DNA of 64,000 bases from Micromonospora inositola (GTDB lineage: Bacteria; Actinomycetota; Actinomycetes; Mycobacteriales; Micromonosporaceae). The stretch's first letter is position 1. Each line of letters begins with the position of its first letter. Of this stretch, positions 9,299 to 17,722 are shown one piece after another. Location: contig NZ_LT607754.1 in the NCBI RefSeq assembly GCF_900090285.1, forward strand, positions 4,552,001 through 4,616,000. Reading direction: 5' to 3'. Below the pieces are notes generated by a model. The model did no database searches. It worked only from the letters and a program-made list of their open reading frames with translations, and was not told the DNA's origin. Both the position numbers and the translations under genes were made by a program.

Positions 9299-9922
9299 AT
9301 GACCGGTGAGCTGGGCGAGGCGGTCGTCGCCGCGCAGGCGGGAGACGAGGAAGCGTTCCGCTTCCTCTACCGCAGCCTGCAGCCCGGCCTGCTGCGCTAT
9401 CTCACCGCGCTGGTCGGCGCGGACGCCGAGGACGTCGCCTCGGAGACCTGGCTGCAGATCTCCCGTGACCTGCCCAGCTTCACCGGCGGCGAGTTCCGGG
9501 CCTGGACGGTGACGATCGCCCGTAACCGGGCCATGGACCACCTGCGCCGGCAGCGCCGCAGGCCGTCGCTGCCGGTGCCCGTGCAGGCGCTCAGCGAACT
9601 GGCCGGGGACGCGGACACCGCCGAGCGGGCCGGCGAGACCATCGGCACCGAGGCGGCGCTCGCGCTGATCGCCACTCTGCCGCCCCGGGAGGCCGAGGCG
9701 GTACTGCTCCGGGCGGTGATCGGGCTCGACGCGGAGACCGCCGGGCGGGTCCTCGGCCGGCGCCCGGGCGCGGTTCGCACCGCCGCCCACCGGGGCCTGC
9801 GCCGACTCGCCGCGCTGCTCGAACGCGCCGAGCCGGGCCATCCGTCGGCCCCGCCCCGCCCCCGTACCGGCCGGGGACGGCAGGCGCCCAGCGCGCCGCA
9901 CGCCGAGCCGGCGGACGGATGA
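9299..9922 (+). CDS. ECF RNA polymerase sigma factor
   Basis: The 207-residue protein has sigma region 2 (EEAFRFLYRSLQPGLLRYL, then DVASETWLQI and FRAWTVTIARNRAMDHLRRQ). A region 4 follows, with ALIATLPPREAEAVLLRAV and the recognition helix VLGRRPGAVRTAAHRGLRRL. The last 35 residues are a basic, proline-rich tail not needed for sigma activity. The next gene starts one base after the stop and encodes a single-pass membrane protein, the usual anti-sigma position. No target promoter can be assigned from this window. Confidence 0.92.
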   Translation: MTGELGEAVVAAQAGDEEAFRFLYRSLQPGLLRYLTALVGADAEDVASETWLQISRDLPSFTGGEFRAWTVTIARNRAMDHLRRQRRRPSLPVPVQALSELAGDADTAERAGETIGTEAALALIATLPPREAEAVLLRAVIGLDAETAGRVLGRRPGAVRTAAHRGLRRLAALLERAEPGHPSAPPRPRTGRGRQAPSAPHAEPADG

Positions 9923-9923
9923 C

Positions 9924-10739
9924 GTGAGGGGATTCCCATTGAGCTTTCGCCGGTCTGACGGGCCCGCCGACCGGGCGGAGTCCGAGCGTCTTCTCAACGC
10001 CGCCTGGCACGGCCGACCCCCGGCGGCCGAGGCCGACCCGCTGCGGCATCTGCTCGCCGCCGCGGCCGCTCCGGCGAACCCGGGCGAGATGTCCGGGGAG
10101 GAGCAGGCCCTGGCCGCGTTCCGGGCGGCCCGCGCGGCGCCCGCGACCGCGTCCGCGCCGGCGCCTTCGTCGGCACCCCGGCGACGGCGGTTGCGGGTCG
10201 GCGCGGCGGCCTGGGTCGCCGGGCTCGCCGCCACCGCCACCGCCGGCGTGGCCTTCGCCGCGGTCAGCCTCGACCGGCCGGAGCAGCCGACGTCCCCACC
10301 CGCACCCACCACGCCGGGCAGCTCCAGCGCCTCGCCGTCGCGCACCGCCAGCGCGGACCCCACCGGCGGCCCCACCGCCACTCCGTCCGCCGGCTCCGGC
10401 CCCGCGACCACGGGCGGCCCCGGCCGGCCGGCGGGCGTCGCACAGCTCACCGGGCTGTGCCGCGCTTACCTGGCGAAGTCCGCGTCCCAGCGGGCCCGGG
10501 CACTCGAGACGCCCGCGTTCGCCGACCTGGTGGCCGCGGCCGGCGGCGCGGCCCGGGTCGAGGCCTACTGCGACCGGCTGGTGCCCGAGAAGCAGCCGAA
10601 GGCGTCGCCCGACGCCCGTCCCACCCGGTCGACCGGTCCCGCCTCGGCACCCACCGCCGCCTCGGCATCCACCTCCTCCCCGGCGCGCACCCCCGCCGCC
10701 GGCCGGACCGGGAAGCCGAGCACCGGCGCCGACGGCTGA
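9924..10739 (+). CDS. Single-pass membrane protein, putative anti-sigma partner
   Basis: No named family is recognised. The 271-residue product has a cytoplasmic N-terminal half of about 90 residues. One membrane helix follows (VGAAAWVAGLAATATAGVAFAA), then a Pro/Ser/Thr linker and a small extracytoplasmic domain with two cysteines (GLCRAYLAKSASQRAR and AYCDRLV). A further Ser/Thr/Pro tail ends it. The GTG at 9924 follows the sigma stop by one base; TTG 9939 is an alternative. Such sigma plus membrane-protein pairs are common in Actinobacteria, and an anti-sigma role is inferred from context only. No zinc-binding HxxxCxxC motif is present. Confidence 0.75.
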   Translation: MRGFPLSFRRSDGPADRAESERLLNAAWHGRPPAAEADPLRHLLAAAAAPANPGEMSGEEQALAAFRAARAAPATASAPAPSSAPRRRRLRVGAAAWVAGLAATATAGVAFAAVSLDRPEQPTSPPAPTTPGSSSASPSRTASADPTGGPTATPSAGSGPATTGGPGRPAGVAQLTGLCRAYLAKSASQRARALETPAFADLVAAAGGAARVEAYCDRLVPEKQPKASPDARPTRSTGPASAPTAASASTSSPARTPAAGRTGKPSTGADG

Positions 10740-10905
10740 GCCGCCGATCCGGACAAAAATTCATCTTCACGGGCGCGCGGATTCCGTCTGCTAGACAGAA
10801 GATGGTGGGACCGCGGGCGCACCGGGCGCACCGGGCGGTAACGGTCGGTGACGGCGCGGTCGACGGCGCGGTCGGGACCCGCGCGGAGAAGGGAGCCGTC
10901 TCTTG

Positions 10906-12138
10906 GTGATGTCGCCCGAGCTGGACCGGACCACCGTCCTGCGGGACACGGCCGGGGCGGCCAGACACATCGCCAGGATCTGCTTCAAGACCGGCCCGCC
11001 CAGGCTCACCGGCGTCGAACTGGAATGGACCGTGCACGACGCGGCGGACCCGGCCCGGCCCGTCGACCGTGAGCGGCTGCGCCGGGCGCTGGGGCGGCAC
11101 AGCCCCGCCACCATCGGCGCGACGAGCCTCGCAGAGCCGCTCCCCGGCGGCGGCAGCGTGACCGTGGAGCCGGGCGGGCAGGTGGAGATCTCCACCCCGC
11201 CACGATCGTCGGTCGGCGCGCTGATCGCCGCCACCGAGGGCGACATCGCCGAGCTGACCGCCGTGCTGGACGCCGCCGGCCTGGTCCTCGGCCACACCGG
11301 GATCGACCCCTGGCGGGCCCCCCGCCCGGTCGTGGAGACCCCGCGCTACCAGGCCATGCGCTGCGTCTTCGACCGGCGCGGGCCGGCCGGTCGAACCATG
11401 ATGTACAGCACCGCCGGGCTGCAGGTCTGCCTGGACGCCGGCGAGCCGGAGCGGCTGGCCGAGCGGTGGGCGGCGGTGCACGCGGTGGGACCGCCCCTGG
11501 TGGCCGCCTTCGCCACCGCGGACCGCCACGCCGGCCGCCGTACCGGCTGGGCTTCGGCCCGGATGGCCGCCTGGCTGGCCATCGACCCGGCCCGGACCCG
11601 ACCGGTCTGGTCCCCGGCCCGGCCCGACCGGGACCCGGTCGCGGCCTGGACCGAGTACGTCCTCGCCGCGCCGCTGCTCTGCCTGCGCGACGACAGTCCG
11701 GACTGGACCCCGCCGGCCGGGGTCACCTTCGCCGACTGGCTCGCCGGGGCGCTGCCCCGGCCACCCACCACCGACGACCTGGAATACCACGTCAGCACGC
11801 TCTTCCCCCCGGTACGCCCGCGCGGCTACCTGGAGGTCCGCTACCTGGACGCCCAGCCCGGTCGGGACTGGACGCTGCCGCTCGCCGTGCTGGCCGCCCT
11901 GTTCGCCGATCCGGGCACCACCCGGACCGCGCTGACCGTCGCCGCCCCGGTGGCCGACCGCTGGCACCCCGCCGCCCGGTACGGCCTCGCTGACCGGCCG
12001 CTCGCCGAGGCGGCGGCGGCCCTGTTCGACCTGGCCCTGGCGGCCCTGCCGGGGTTGGCCCTGCCGGCGGGGACACACGAGGAGACGAGCCGAGGAATCC
12101 GGCGGCGCCGCGCCGCCGCAGAGAGGGGGTACCGGTGA
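10906..12138 (+). CDS. egtA: Ergothioneine pathway glutamate-cysteine ligase EgtA
   Basis: EgtA joins glutamate and cysteine to make gamma-glutamylcysteine, the sulfur donor for EgtB. The 410-residue protein has the GCS2-type core, GVELEWTV near the N terminus, GGQVEISTPP, and YMMYST-like substrate residues (RTMMYSTAGLQVCLD). The start is one of TTG 10903, GTG 10906 or ATG 10909, all downstream of GGGAG (10891-10895); GTG has the best spacing. A possible -10 TAGACA lies at 10792-10797. The stop overlaps the egtB start (GTGA), which confirms the operon. Confidence 0.93.
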   Translation: MMSPELDRTTVLRDTAGAARHIARICFKTGPPRLTGVELEWTVHDAADPARPVDRERLRRALGRHSPATIGATSLAEPLPGGGSVTVEPGGQVEISTPPRSSVGALIAATEGDIAELTAVLDAAGLVLGHTGIDPWRAPRPVVETPRYQAMRCVFDRRGPAGRTMMYSTAGLQVCLDAGEPERLAERWAAVHAVGPPLVAAFATADRHAGRRTGWASARMAAWLAIDPARTRPVWSPARPDRDPVAAWTEYVLAAPLLCLRDDSPDWTPPAGVTFADWLAGALPRPPTTDDLEYHVSTLFPPVRPRGYLEVRYLDAQPGRDWTLPLAVLAALFADPGTTRTALTVAAPVADRWHPAARYGLADRPLAEAAAALFDLALAALPGLALPAGTHEETSRGIRRRRAAAERGYR

Positions 12139-13472
12139 CGACGACCCAGCGGCCGGGTGCGGAGGCGGAGCGGCTGCGCAGCCGGATCGCAATGGAGCTG
12201 GAGCGGACCCGGGCCCGCACCGCCCTGCTCACCGAGGCGGTGGACGACGACGACCTGATGCGGCAGCACTCGCCGCTGATGTCCCCGCTGGTCTGGGACC
12301 TGGCCCACGTCGGCAACCAGGAGGAACTCTGGCTGGTCCGCGACGTCGGCGGCCGCCCACCGGTCCGCCAGGACATCGACGACCTGTACGACGCGTTCAA
12401 GCAGCCCCGCAAGGACCGGCCGTCGCTGCCGCTGCTGCCGCCGGCCGAGGCGCGGGCGTACGTGAGCACGGTCCGGGACAAGGTGTACGACCTGTTGGAC
12501 GGCATCCGCTTCGTCGAACGGGGGCTGGTGGCCGACGGCTTCGCCTTCGGGATGATCGTGCAGCACGAGCAGCAGCACGACGAGACCATGCTCGCCACCC
12601 ACCAGCTGCGCTCCGGGCCGCCGGTGCTGGACGCGCCTCCGCCGCCGCGACCGCGGGCCTGGGTGGCCGGCGAGGTGCTGGTGCCGGCCGGCCCGTTCAC
12701 CATGGGCACCTCCACCGACCCGTGGGCGCTGGACAACGAGCGCCCCGCGCACAGCGTCGAGCTGCCCGCGTACGTCATCGACGCCGCGCCGGTCACCAAC
12801 GGCCGGTACCGCGAGTTCATCGCCGACGGTGGATACGACGAGCCCCGCTGGTGGAGCGAGGCGGGTTGGCGGCACCGCACCGAGGCGGGGCTGACCGCGC
12901 CGATGCACTGGCGGCGCGACGGCGACGGTTGGGCGTACCGGCGGTTCGGCCGGTGGTCGCCGGTCCGCGACGACGAGCCGGTGGTGCACGTCTGCTTCTT
13001 CGAGGCGGAGGCGTACGCGGCCTGGGCCGGCAGGCGGCTGCCCACCGAGGCGGAGTGGGAGAAGGCGGCCCGCTGGGACCCGGCGACCGGACGGTCCCGC
13101 CGCTATCCGTGGGGTGACGAGGACCCGACCGCCGAGCACGCCAACCTGGGGCAGCGGCACCTGTGGCCGGCCCCGGTGGGCGCCTACCCGGCGGGAGCCT
13201 CGCCGCTCGGCGTGCACCAACTGATCGGCGACGTCTGGGAGTGGACCTCGACGACCTTCCGGGGGCATCCGGGCTTCGCCGCGTTCCCGTACCGGGAGTA
13301 CTCGGAGGTCTTCTTCGGCGACGACTACCGGGTGCTGCGGGGTGGTTCGTTCGGCACCGACAAGGCGGCCTGCCGGGGCACCTTCCGCAACTGGGACTAC
13401 CCGATCCGGCGGCAGATCTTCAGCGGGTTCCGCTGCGCCCGCGACGCCCGGCCCGAGGAGGCGCACCCGTGA
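12135..13472 (+). CDS. egtB: Ergothioneine iron-dependent sulfoxide synthase EgtB
   Basis: EgtB couples gamma-glutamylcysteine to hercynine using O2 and a 3-His iron centre. The 445-residue protein has a DinB_2 domain with the expected histidines, His58 in DLAHVGNQEE and HEQQHDE at about 144-150. A C-terminal FGE-sulfatase domain follows (FTMGTSTDPWALDNERP, then WGDEDP, WEWTSTTF, VLRGGSF). Length matches actinobacterial EgtB. It is translationally coupled to egtA and followed by a tandem repeat before egtC. Confidence 0.96.
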   Translation: MTTTQRPGAEAERLRSRIAMELERTRARTALLTEAVDDDDLMRQHSPLMSPLVWDLAHVGNQEELWLVRDVGGRPPVRQDIDDLYDAFKQPRKDRPSLPLLPPAEARAYVSTVRDKVYDLLDGIRFVERGLVADGFAFGMIVQHEQQHDETMLATHQLRSGPPVLDAPPPPRPRAWVAGEVLVPAGPFTMGTSTDPWALDNERPAHSVELPAYVIDAAPVTNGRYREFIADGGYDEPRWWSEAGWRHRTEAGLTAPMHWRRDGDGWAYRRFGRWSPVRDDEPVVHVCFFEAEAYAAWAGRRLPTEAEWEKAARWDPATGRSRRYPWGDEDPTAEHANLGQRHLWPAPVGAYPAGASPLGVHQLIGDVWEWTSTTFRGHPGFAAFPYREYSEVFFGDDYRVLRGGSFGTDKAACRGTFRNWDYPIRRQIFSGFRCARDARPEEAHP

Positions 13473-13623
13473 GCGAGCGGAGCGAGCGAGCCATCCGGCT
13501 CAGCAGCGCGAGGAGTGAGCCGGGTCTGCGAGCCCCGCAGTCGCGAACTGAGGTGGCGGCGTGAGCGCGAGGAGTGAGCCGGTCTTGCGAGCCCCGCAGT
13601 CGCGAACTGAGGTGGCGGCGTGA
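13473..13623. repeat. Intergenic REP-like element with two tandem 59-bp units
   Basis: Two adjacent near-identical 59-bp units lie at 13506-13564 and 13565-13623, with two differences by eye. A purine-rich GAGCGAGCGGAGCGAGCGAG lead-in at 13471-13490 precedes them. Each unit ends in GAGGTGGCGGCGTGA, which looks like a ribosome-binding site followed by GTG/TGA. Short interspersed elements of this style occur in Micromonospora-type genomes, from general knowledge. No open gene spans it. Confidence 0.8.
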
Positions 13624-13639
13624 GCGGCGGTGCCGCCTG

Positions 13640-14386
13640 ATGTGTCGCCACCTCGCGTACCTCGGACCGTCGGTCAGCCTGCGGTCCCTGCTGTACGACC
13701 CGCCGCACTCGCTGCTGCGGCAGTCCTGGGCGCCGCGGGACATGCGCGGCGGCGGCACGATCAACGCCGACGGCTTCGGCGTCGGCTGGTACCCGGGCGA
13801 GGGCGACCCGGTCCGCTACCGGCGGGCCCAGCCGCTCTGGGGTGACGCCACCCTGCCGGAACTGGCCGCGGTGACGGTCACCGGCGCGGTGCTCGCCGCC
13901 GTCCGCTCGGCCACCGTCGGGATGCCGGTGCAGGAGAGCGCCGCCGCGCCCTTCGTCGAGGGGCGCTGGCTGTTCAGCCACAACGGGGTGGTCCGGGGCT
14001 GGCCGGACTCGCTGGTCCCGCTCGCCGCCGACCTGCCGGTGCGCGACCTGCTCACCCTGGACGCGCCGACCGATGCCGCGCTGCTCTGGGCGCTGGTCCG
14101 GCACCGGCTGCGGGCCGGCGAGGACCCGGCCGGCGCGGTGGCCGACACGGTGGCGGCGGTCGAGGCGGCCGCGCCCGGCTCGCGGCTGAACCTGCTGCTG
14201 ACCGACGGCCGCATGGTGGTGGCCAGCGTCGCCGGGCACGCGCTGTCGGTGCGGACCGCCGGGGACTCGGTGCTGCTGGCCTCGGAACCCCTCGACGACG
14301 AACCCGGCTGGCAGGCGGTGCCGGACGGGCAGCTGGTGGTGGCGACCGCGAGAGGGGTGCGGGCCCGCGCCCTGGCACACGGTTGA
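13640..14386 (+). CDS. egtC: Ergothioneine class II glutamine amidotransferase EgtC
   Basis: EgtC removes the glutamate from the gamma-glutamyl-cysteinyl-hercynine sulfoxide made by EgtB. The ATG at 13640 gives MCRHLAYLG, which places the Ntn nucleophile at Cys2, as needed after Met removal. The longer in-frame GTG within the tandem repeat would bury it. Further family motifs are NADGFGVGWY, SHNGVV and NLLLTDGR. At 248 residues it has typical length. The repeat element separates it from egtB by 167 bp, so translational coupling is lost here. Confidence 0.95.
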   Translation: MCRHLAYLGPSVSLRSLLYDPPHSLLRQSWAPRDMRGGGTINADGFGVGWYPGEGDPVRYRRAQPLWGDATLPELAAVTVTGAVLAAVRSATVGMPVQESAAAPFVEGRWLFSHNGVVRGWPDSLVPLAADLPVRDLLTLDAPTDAALLWALVRHRLRAGEDPAGAVADTVAAVEAAAPGSRLNLLLTDGRMVVASVAGHALSVRTAGDSVLLASEPLDDEPGWQAVPDGQLVVATARGVRARALAHG

Positions 14387-14437
14387 CACGAGTTTCGCAG
14401 GTGGGACAGGGATGTTCGCCAACGGAAGGGACACCTC

Positions 14438-15403
14438 ATGAGCGCGGAGCCACTGGAGATCTACCTGGAGGAGCGGGACCTCGGCCGCAGTCTGCGGGAG
14501 GACGTACGGTTCGGGCTGACCGCCGAGCCGAAGTGGCTGCCACCGAAATGGTTCTACGACGCCCGGGGCAGCGAACTCTTCGAGGAGGTCACCCGGCTGC
14601 CGGAGTACTACCCGACCCGGGCCGAACGGGCCGTGCTGGCCGAGCACGCCGACGAGATCGCCGAGCTGAGCGGCGCGAAGACGCTGATCGAGCTGGGGTC
14701 CGGCTCGTCAGAGAAGACCCGACTGCTGCTGGACGCCTTCACCCGCCGCGGCGGGCTGGGCACCTTCGTGCCGCTGGACGTCTCGATCAGCGCGCTGCGG
14801 CAGTCCACCGAGGAGATCGCCGCCGACTATCCGGGGCTGCGGGTCCGCGGAATCGTCGGCGACTTCACCCGGCAGCTGGACCGGCTGCCCACCGGCGGCC
14901 GGCGGCTGGTCGTCTTCCTCGGCGGGACGATCGGCAACCTGCTGCCGGTCGAGCGGGCGGAGTTCCTGACCGCGATGCGCGCCGCGCTGGAGGCCGGCGA
15001 CTGGCTGCTGGTCGGCACCGACCTGGTCAAGGACCCGGCGGTGATGGTGCCGGCGTACGACGACGCCGCCGGGGTGACCGCCGAGTTCAACCGCAACGTG
15101 CTGCGGGTGATCAACCGGGAGCTGGGGGCGGACTTCGACCCGGACGCCTTCAGCCACGTGGCGGTCTGGGTGCCGGAGCGGGAGTGGATCGAGATGCGCC
15201 TGCGCGCCGAGCGTCCGATGCGGGTGCGGGTGCTCGACCTGGACATCGAGTTCGCCGCCGGCGAGGAGCTGCGGACCGAGGTCTCGGCGAAGTTCCGGCC
15301 CGAGGGGATCGCGGCCGAGCTGACAGCCGCCGGGTTCGCCCCGGAAGCCTTCTGGACCGACCCGGACGGCCTGTTCGGCGTCACGCTCGCCCGGGCCGAC
15401 TGA
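14438..15403 (+). CDS. egtD: L-histidine N-alpha-methyltransferase EgtD
   Basis: EgtD trimethylates histidine with three SAM molecules to give hercynine, the first step of ergothioneine synthesis. The 321-residue protein shows the EgtD/DUF2260 signature PPKWFYDARGSELFEEV, YYPTRAE, the SAM-binding LIELGSGSSEKTR, and FLGGTIGN. GGAAGGGA precedes the ATG at a suitable distance. It lies 51 bp after egtC and closes the four-gene operon egtA-B-C-D; no egtE-like lyase is adjacent. Confidence 0.96.
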   Translation: MSAEPLEIYLEERDLGRSLREDVRFGLTAEPKWLPPKWFYDARGSELFEEVTRLPEYYPTRAERAVLAEHADEIAELSGAKTLIELGSGSSEKTRLLLDAFTRRGGLGTFVPLDVSISALRQSTEEIAADYPGLRVRGIVGDFTRQLDRLPTGGRRLVVFLGGTIGNLLPVERAEFLTAMRAALEAGDWLLVGTDLVKDPAVMVPAYDDAAGVTAEFNRNVLRVINRELGADFDPDAFSHVAVWVPEREWIEMRLRAERPMRVRVLDLDIEFAAGEELRTEVSAKFRPEGIAAELTAAGFAPEAFWTDPDGLFGVTLARAD

Positions 15404-15481
15404 GCAGCGGGCCGGCGTAGGCGGGAGGCCGTCGCGGGTGACCCGGTTCACCCGCGGCGACCGGCGTCGGAGGAGGTGGGC

Positions 15482-15652
15482 TAGGCTGGCCGACGCGAAG
15501 GGGAGTAGCCCCCAATGTCGTGGTCGACATACTGGTGCGTTCCGCACCCGGCCACGCGGCCCCGGTCTCCGGGGCGGGCGAGACCTTCGACTCAGGCTGT
15601 CGCAGCCGGGTCGAGGGCGCCCTGTACCTCCTCCCGGCTTGATCGGGAAGGT
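15482..15652 (+). promoter_or_regulatory. yybP-ykoY-type (manganese) riboswitch
   Basis: The leader contains the two conserved loop segments of the yybP-ykoY family, AAGGGGAGTAGCC (15498-15510) and GCGAGACCTTCGAC (15578-15591), plus GTCGACATACTGG between them. A -10 box TAGGCT at 15482-15487 would start transcription just before the aptamer. Downstream, TCCCG (15632-15636) can pair with CGGGA (15644-15648) and cover the GGGAAGG ribosome-binding site, so translational control is plausible. The regulated gene is a GDT1-family transporter, a known target of this riboswitch class. The exact aptamer boundary is estimated. Confidence 0.85.
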
Positions 15653-15656
15653 TCAC

Positions 15657-16244
15657 ATGGACGGTTTCCTCGTCGCGCTGGTGATCAGCTTCGGCGTCAT
15701 CTTCGTCGCCGAGCTGGGCGACAAGTCCCAGCTCATGGCCCTGACGTTCGCCACGCGCTTCAAGCCCGTGCCGGTGCTGATCGGCATCACCGTCGCCACC
15801 GCGATCGTGCACCTCGCGTCGGTCGCGATCGGGTACGGCCTCAACGCCGCCCTGCCCACCGGCTGGATCTCGCTGATCGCCGGTCTGGCGTTCCTCGGCT
15901 TCGGCGCGTGGACCCTGCGCGGGGACAAGCTCACCGAGCAGGAGAAGCGCAAGGCCGAGAAGACCAGCAAGTCGGCGATCGTCGCCGTCGGTGTCGCGTT
16001 CTTCCTGGCCGAGCTGGGCGACAAGACCATGCTCGCCACCATCACCCTGGCCACCAAGTACGGCTGGTTCGGCACCTGGCTCGGCTCCACCCTCGGCATG
16101 GTGGCCGCCGACGCCCTCGCGATCCTGGTCGGCCGGCTGCTGGGCCGGCACCTGCCGGAGCGGGCCATCCGGTACGGCGCCGCGGTGCTCTTCGCCATCT
16201 CCGGCCTCTGGCTGATCTTCGAGGCGGTCGCCGAGCTCTCCTGA
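15657..16244 (+). CDS. TMEM165/GDT1 family cation exporter
   Basis: The 195-residue membrane protein has two copies of the family signature ExGD(K/R)(S/T): ELGDKS at 19-24 and ELGDKT at 119-124. Each sits in the first helix of a three-helix repeat, giving six helices in total. Bacterial members export Mn2+ (or Ca2+/H+), which fits the manganese-type riboswitch upstream. ATG 15657 follows the GGGAAGG site; a longer frame through the riboswitch is not coding. The protein is likely a manganese detoxification exporter in the cytoplasmic membrane. Confidence 0.92.
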   Translation: MDGFLVALVISFGVIFVAELGDKSQLMALTFATRFKPVPVLIGITVATAIVHLASVAIGYGLNAALPTGWISLIAGLAFLGFGAWTLRGDKLTEQEKRKAEKTSKSAIVAVGVAFFLAELGDKTMLATITLATKYGWFGTWLGSTLGMVAADALAILVGRLLGRHLPERAIRYGAAVLFAISGLWLIFEAVAELS

Positions 16245-16296
16245 GCCGGGTCGACCCCCGTCGACTACCGCTCCGCGGGACGGGTAACGGCCCGGG

Positions 16297-16665
16297 GTGC
16301 GGTGGTCGGAGGTCCTGCGCCACGGCGACCAGGTCGTGGTCGCCGTGGTGGAGGTCGCCGGCGCGCTGATCATCTTCGTCGGGGCGCTCTGGGCGGCGCT
16401 GCGGTTCGTGGTCGTGGGACTCCGGCACCGCGACGCCGCCCGGTTCACCCCGATCCGGATCTCGCTGGGCCGGTTCCTCACCCTTGGGCTGGAGTTCCAG
16501 CTCGCCGGGGACATCCTGCGTACCGCGGTGTCGCCGACCTTCGTCGAGATCGGGCAGCTCGCGGCGATCGCCACCATCCGGACCGCGCTGAACTTCTTCC
16601 TCCGCCGGGAGATCGCCCAGGAGCAGCGGCAGGTGGGCCAGGCGGGCGGCGGGTCCCCGCCGTGA
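16297..16665 (+). CDS. DUF1622 small membrane protein
   Basis: The 122-residue protein matches DUF1622: an N-terminal helix (VVEVAGALIIFVGALWAAL), then ISLGRFLTLGLEFQLAGDILRT and the end segment AAIATIRTALNFFLRREI. It has three or so membrane helices. Function of the family is unknown. The GTG start is modest, lacking a clear ribosome-binding site. The stop overlaps the GTG of the next gene (GTGA), so they are co-translated. Confidence 0.85.
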   Translation: MRWSEVLRHGDQVVVAVVEVAGALIIFVGALWAALRFVVVGLRHRDAARFTPIRISLGRFLTLGLEFQLAGDILRTAVSPTFVEIGQLAAIATIRTALNFFLRREIAQEQRQVGQAGGGSPP

Positions 16666-16994
16666 CCGGCGCGCTGCCGGACCTGACCACCGGGCTGGCC
16701 TTCCTCGCCGGGTTCGCCGCGCTGGTCACCACCGGTTCCTGGCGGGCCGCGCTGCGGGCCCTGCTGGACCTGCTGGTCGCCGCCGGGCTGCTGCGCCTCT
16801 CCCTGGCGGGCGGCTGGCCGGCGCTCGCGGCGGCGGCGGCCGTCGTCGCGCTGCGGCACGTCCTCTGGGCGGCCCTGGCCGCCGGCGCGCCCGGCCCGGC
16901 CCCAACATCGCCGCCGCCCTGCGGTGGAGAGGATCACCGCTTAGCGTTGGCGGCGAGAGGCGAACATGGAGAAGACCGGAGGACAACCGCATGA
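16662..16994 (+). CDS. Small hydrophobic protein, 110 aa
   Basis: This is unrecognised. The first 75 residues form two or three hydrophobic helices (LAFLAGFAALVTTG, LLDLLVAAGLLRL, WPALAAAAAVVALRHVLW). The last 30 are polar and look less like coding sequence, since they run over the next gene's promoter-like TAGCGT (16942-16947). The GTGA overlap with the DUF1622 gene supports the start. It may be a partner subunit of the DUF1622 protein. Confidence 0.6.
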   Translation: MTGALPDLTTGLAFLAGFAALVTTGSWRAALRALLDLLVAAGLLRLSLAGGWPALAAAAAVVALRHVLWAALAAGAPGPAPTSPPPCGGEDHRLALAARGEHGEDRRTTA

Positions 16995-17194
16995 GCAGGC
17001 ATGACGAGCCCAACGAGTACGGCTTCGCCGGTGATCCCACCGCCCCCGAGCCGCCGGCCGGCGGGCGTCCCGACGAGCGGGACCGGGCCGAGGAGGTCGC
17101 GGTGCCGGGCGACGACTTCACCGAGCCGTACGCCGACGCGCTGGAGGAGACCGAGGAGACCGAGGAGGAGCGTACGGCCGAGCGCCGGCGCTGA
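16991..17194 (+). CDS. Small acidic hydrophilic protein, 67 aa
   Basis: This is unrecognised. The product is disordered, Glu/Asp-rich and ends in a run of Glu then Arg (EETEETEEERTAERRR). GGAGG at 16979-16983 is well spaced before the ATG. A -10 TAGCGT at 16942-16947 suggests its own promoter. It has no cysteine or membrane segment. Codon use fits a genuine small gene. Confidence 0.65.
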   Translation: MSRHDEPNEYGFAGDPTAPEPPAGGRPDERDRAEEVAVPGDDFTEPYADALEETEETEEERTAERRR

Positions 17195-17230
17195 GCCACG
17201 GCGTCCGGCGCGCGGCGCGGACCGGAAGGG

Positions 17231-17261
17231 GTGGGACGCCCGACCGGACGGCCCGTCCCAC
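17231..17261 (+). terminator. Hairpin after the small-gene cluster
   Basis: GTGGGACG (17231-17238) and CGTCCCAC (17254-17261) form an 8-bp stem shortly after the stop at 17194. It has no T tract. It could terminate the plus-strand genes and also the decayed minus-strand gene. Confidence 0.45.
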
Positions 17262-17294
17262 TGCGAGCCGGTCAGCGTGGGCCGGGCACCGCGG

Positions 17295-17722
17295 TCAGCG
17301 CCGCCCGACCTCCGTGCCGAGCACGGACAACCGCTTGATCAGCCCGTCCGGGTCGACGGACGGGTCCAGCCCGCGTACCTCGTCGGGGGAGAGCGACGGC
17401 ACCCGGACGTGCGAGATGAGCGGGTGCAGCGGCCGGATGTCCGCCTCGTCGGCGCCGAACAGGTGTTCGTGCAGCCTCTAGCCCGGCAGGGAGCGGACCG
17501 CGGTGATCGCGACGTACACCGCCGCGCAGGCGAGCGCGACGGTCAGCACCCGGACTGACTGAGCCGGCGCCAGGCCGAATTCGAAGCGGCTCCAGGCGGC
17601 ACCCGGAAGCCCGCGCACCACGTGACGGTGTCCAGCGTTAACAGAGACGGGGTCGCCGCGCGGTGGGTGGCCTCGGCGCGGGGTGCTGGAGCTGCTTCGG
17701 CGGTGGTGGCTCCGCGATCCAT
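17295..17722 (-). pseudogene. Decayed membrane-protein gene with frameshift and in-frame TAG
   Basis: Read on the minus strand, an ATG at 17722 with AGGGC upstream opens a frame starting MDRGATTAEAAPAPRAE. Coding character then shifts frame near 17580 to a segment with WSRFEFGLAPAQ and a membrane helix (VLTVALACAAVYVAI). A TAG at 17478-17480 interrupts this frame. The same frame then continues for 60 codons (LHEHLFGADEAD, LHPLISHVRVPS, LIKRLSVLGTEV) to a TGA at 17295-17297. The original product would be about 140 residues with one helix. Family is not recognised. The frameshift point is estimated. Confidence 0.5.

Noticed and set aside
9118..9309. 63-codon ORF before the ECF sigma gene
   Set aside because: No ribosome-binding site, poor composition and it overlaps the sigma start.
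13506..13623. CRISPR array
   Set aside because: Only two directly adjacent copies with no spacers.
13397..14647. Long minus-strand frame over egtC
   Set aside because: It is the complement of EgtC and EgtB motifs and of the repeat element, with no recognisable domain.
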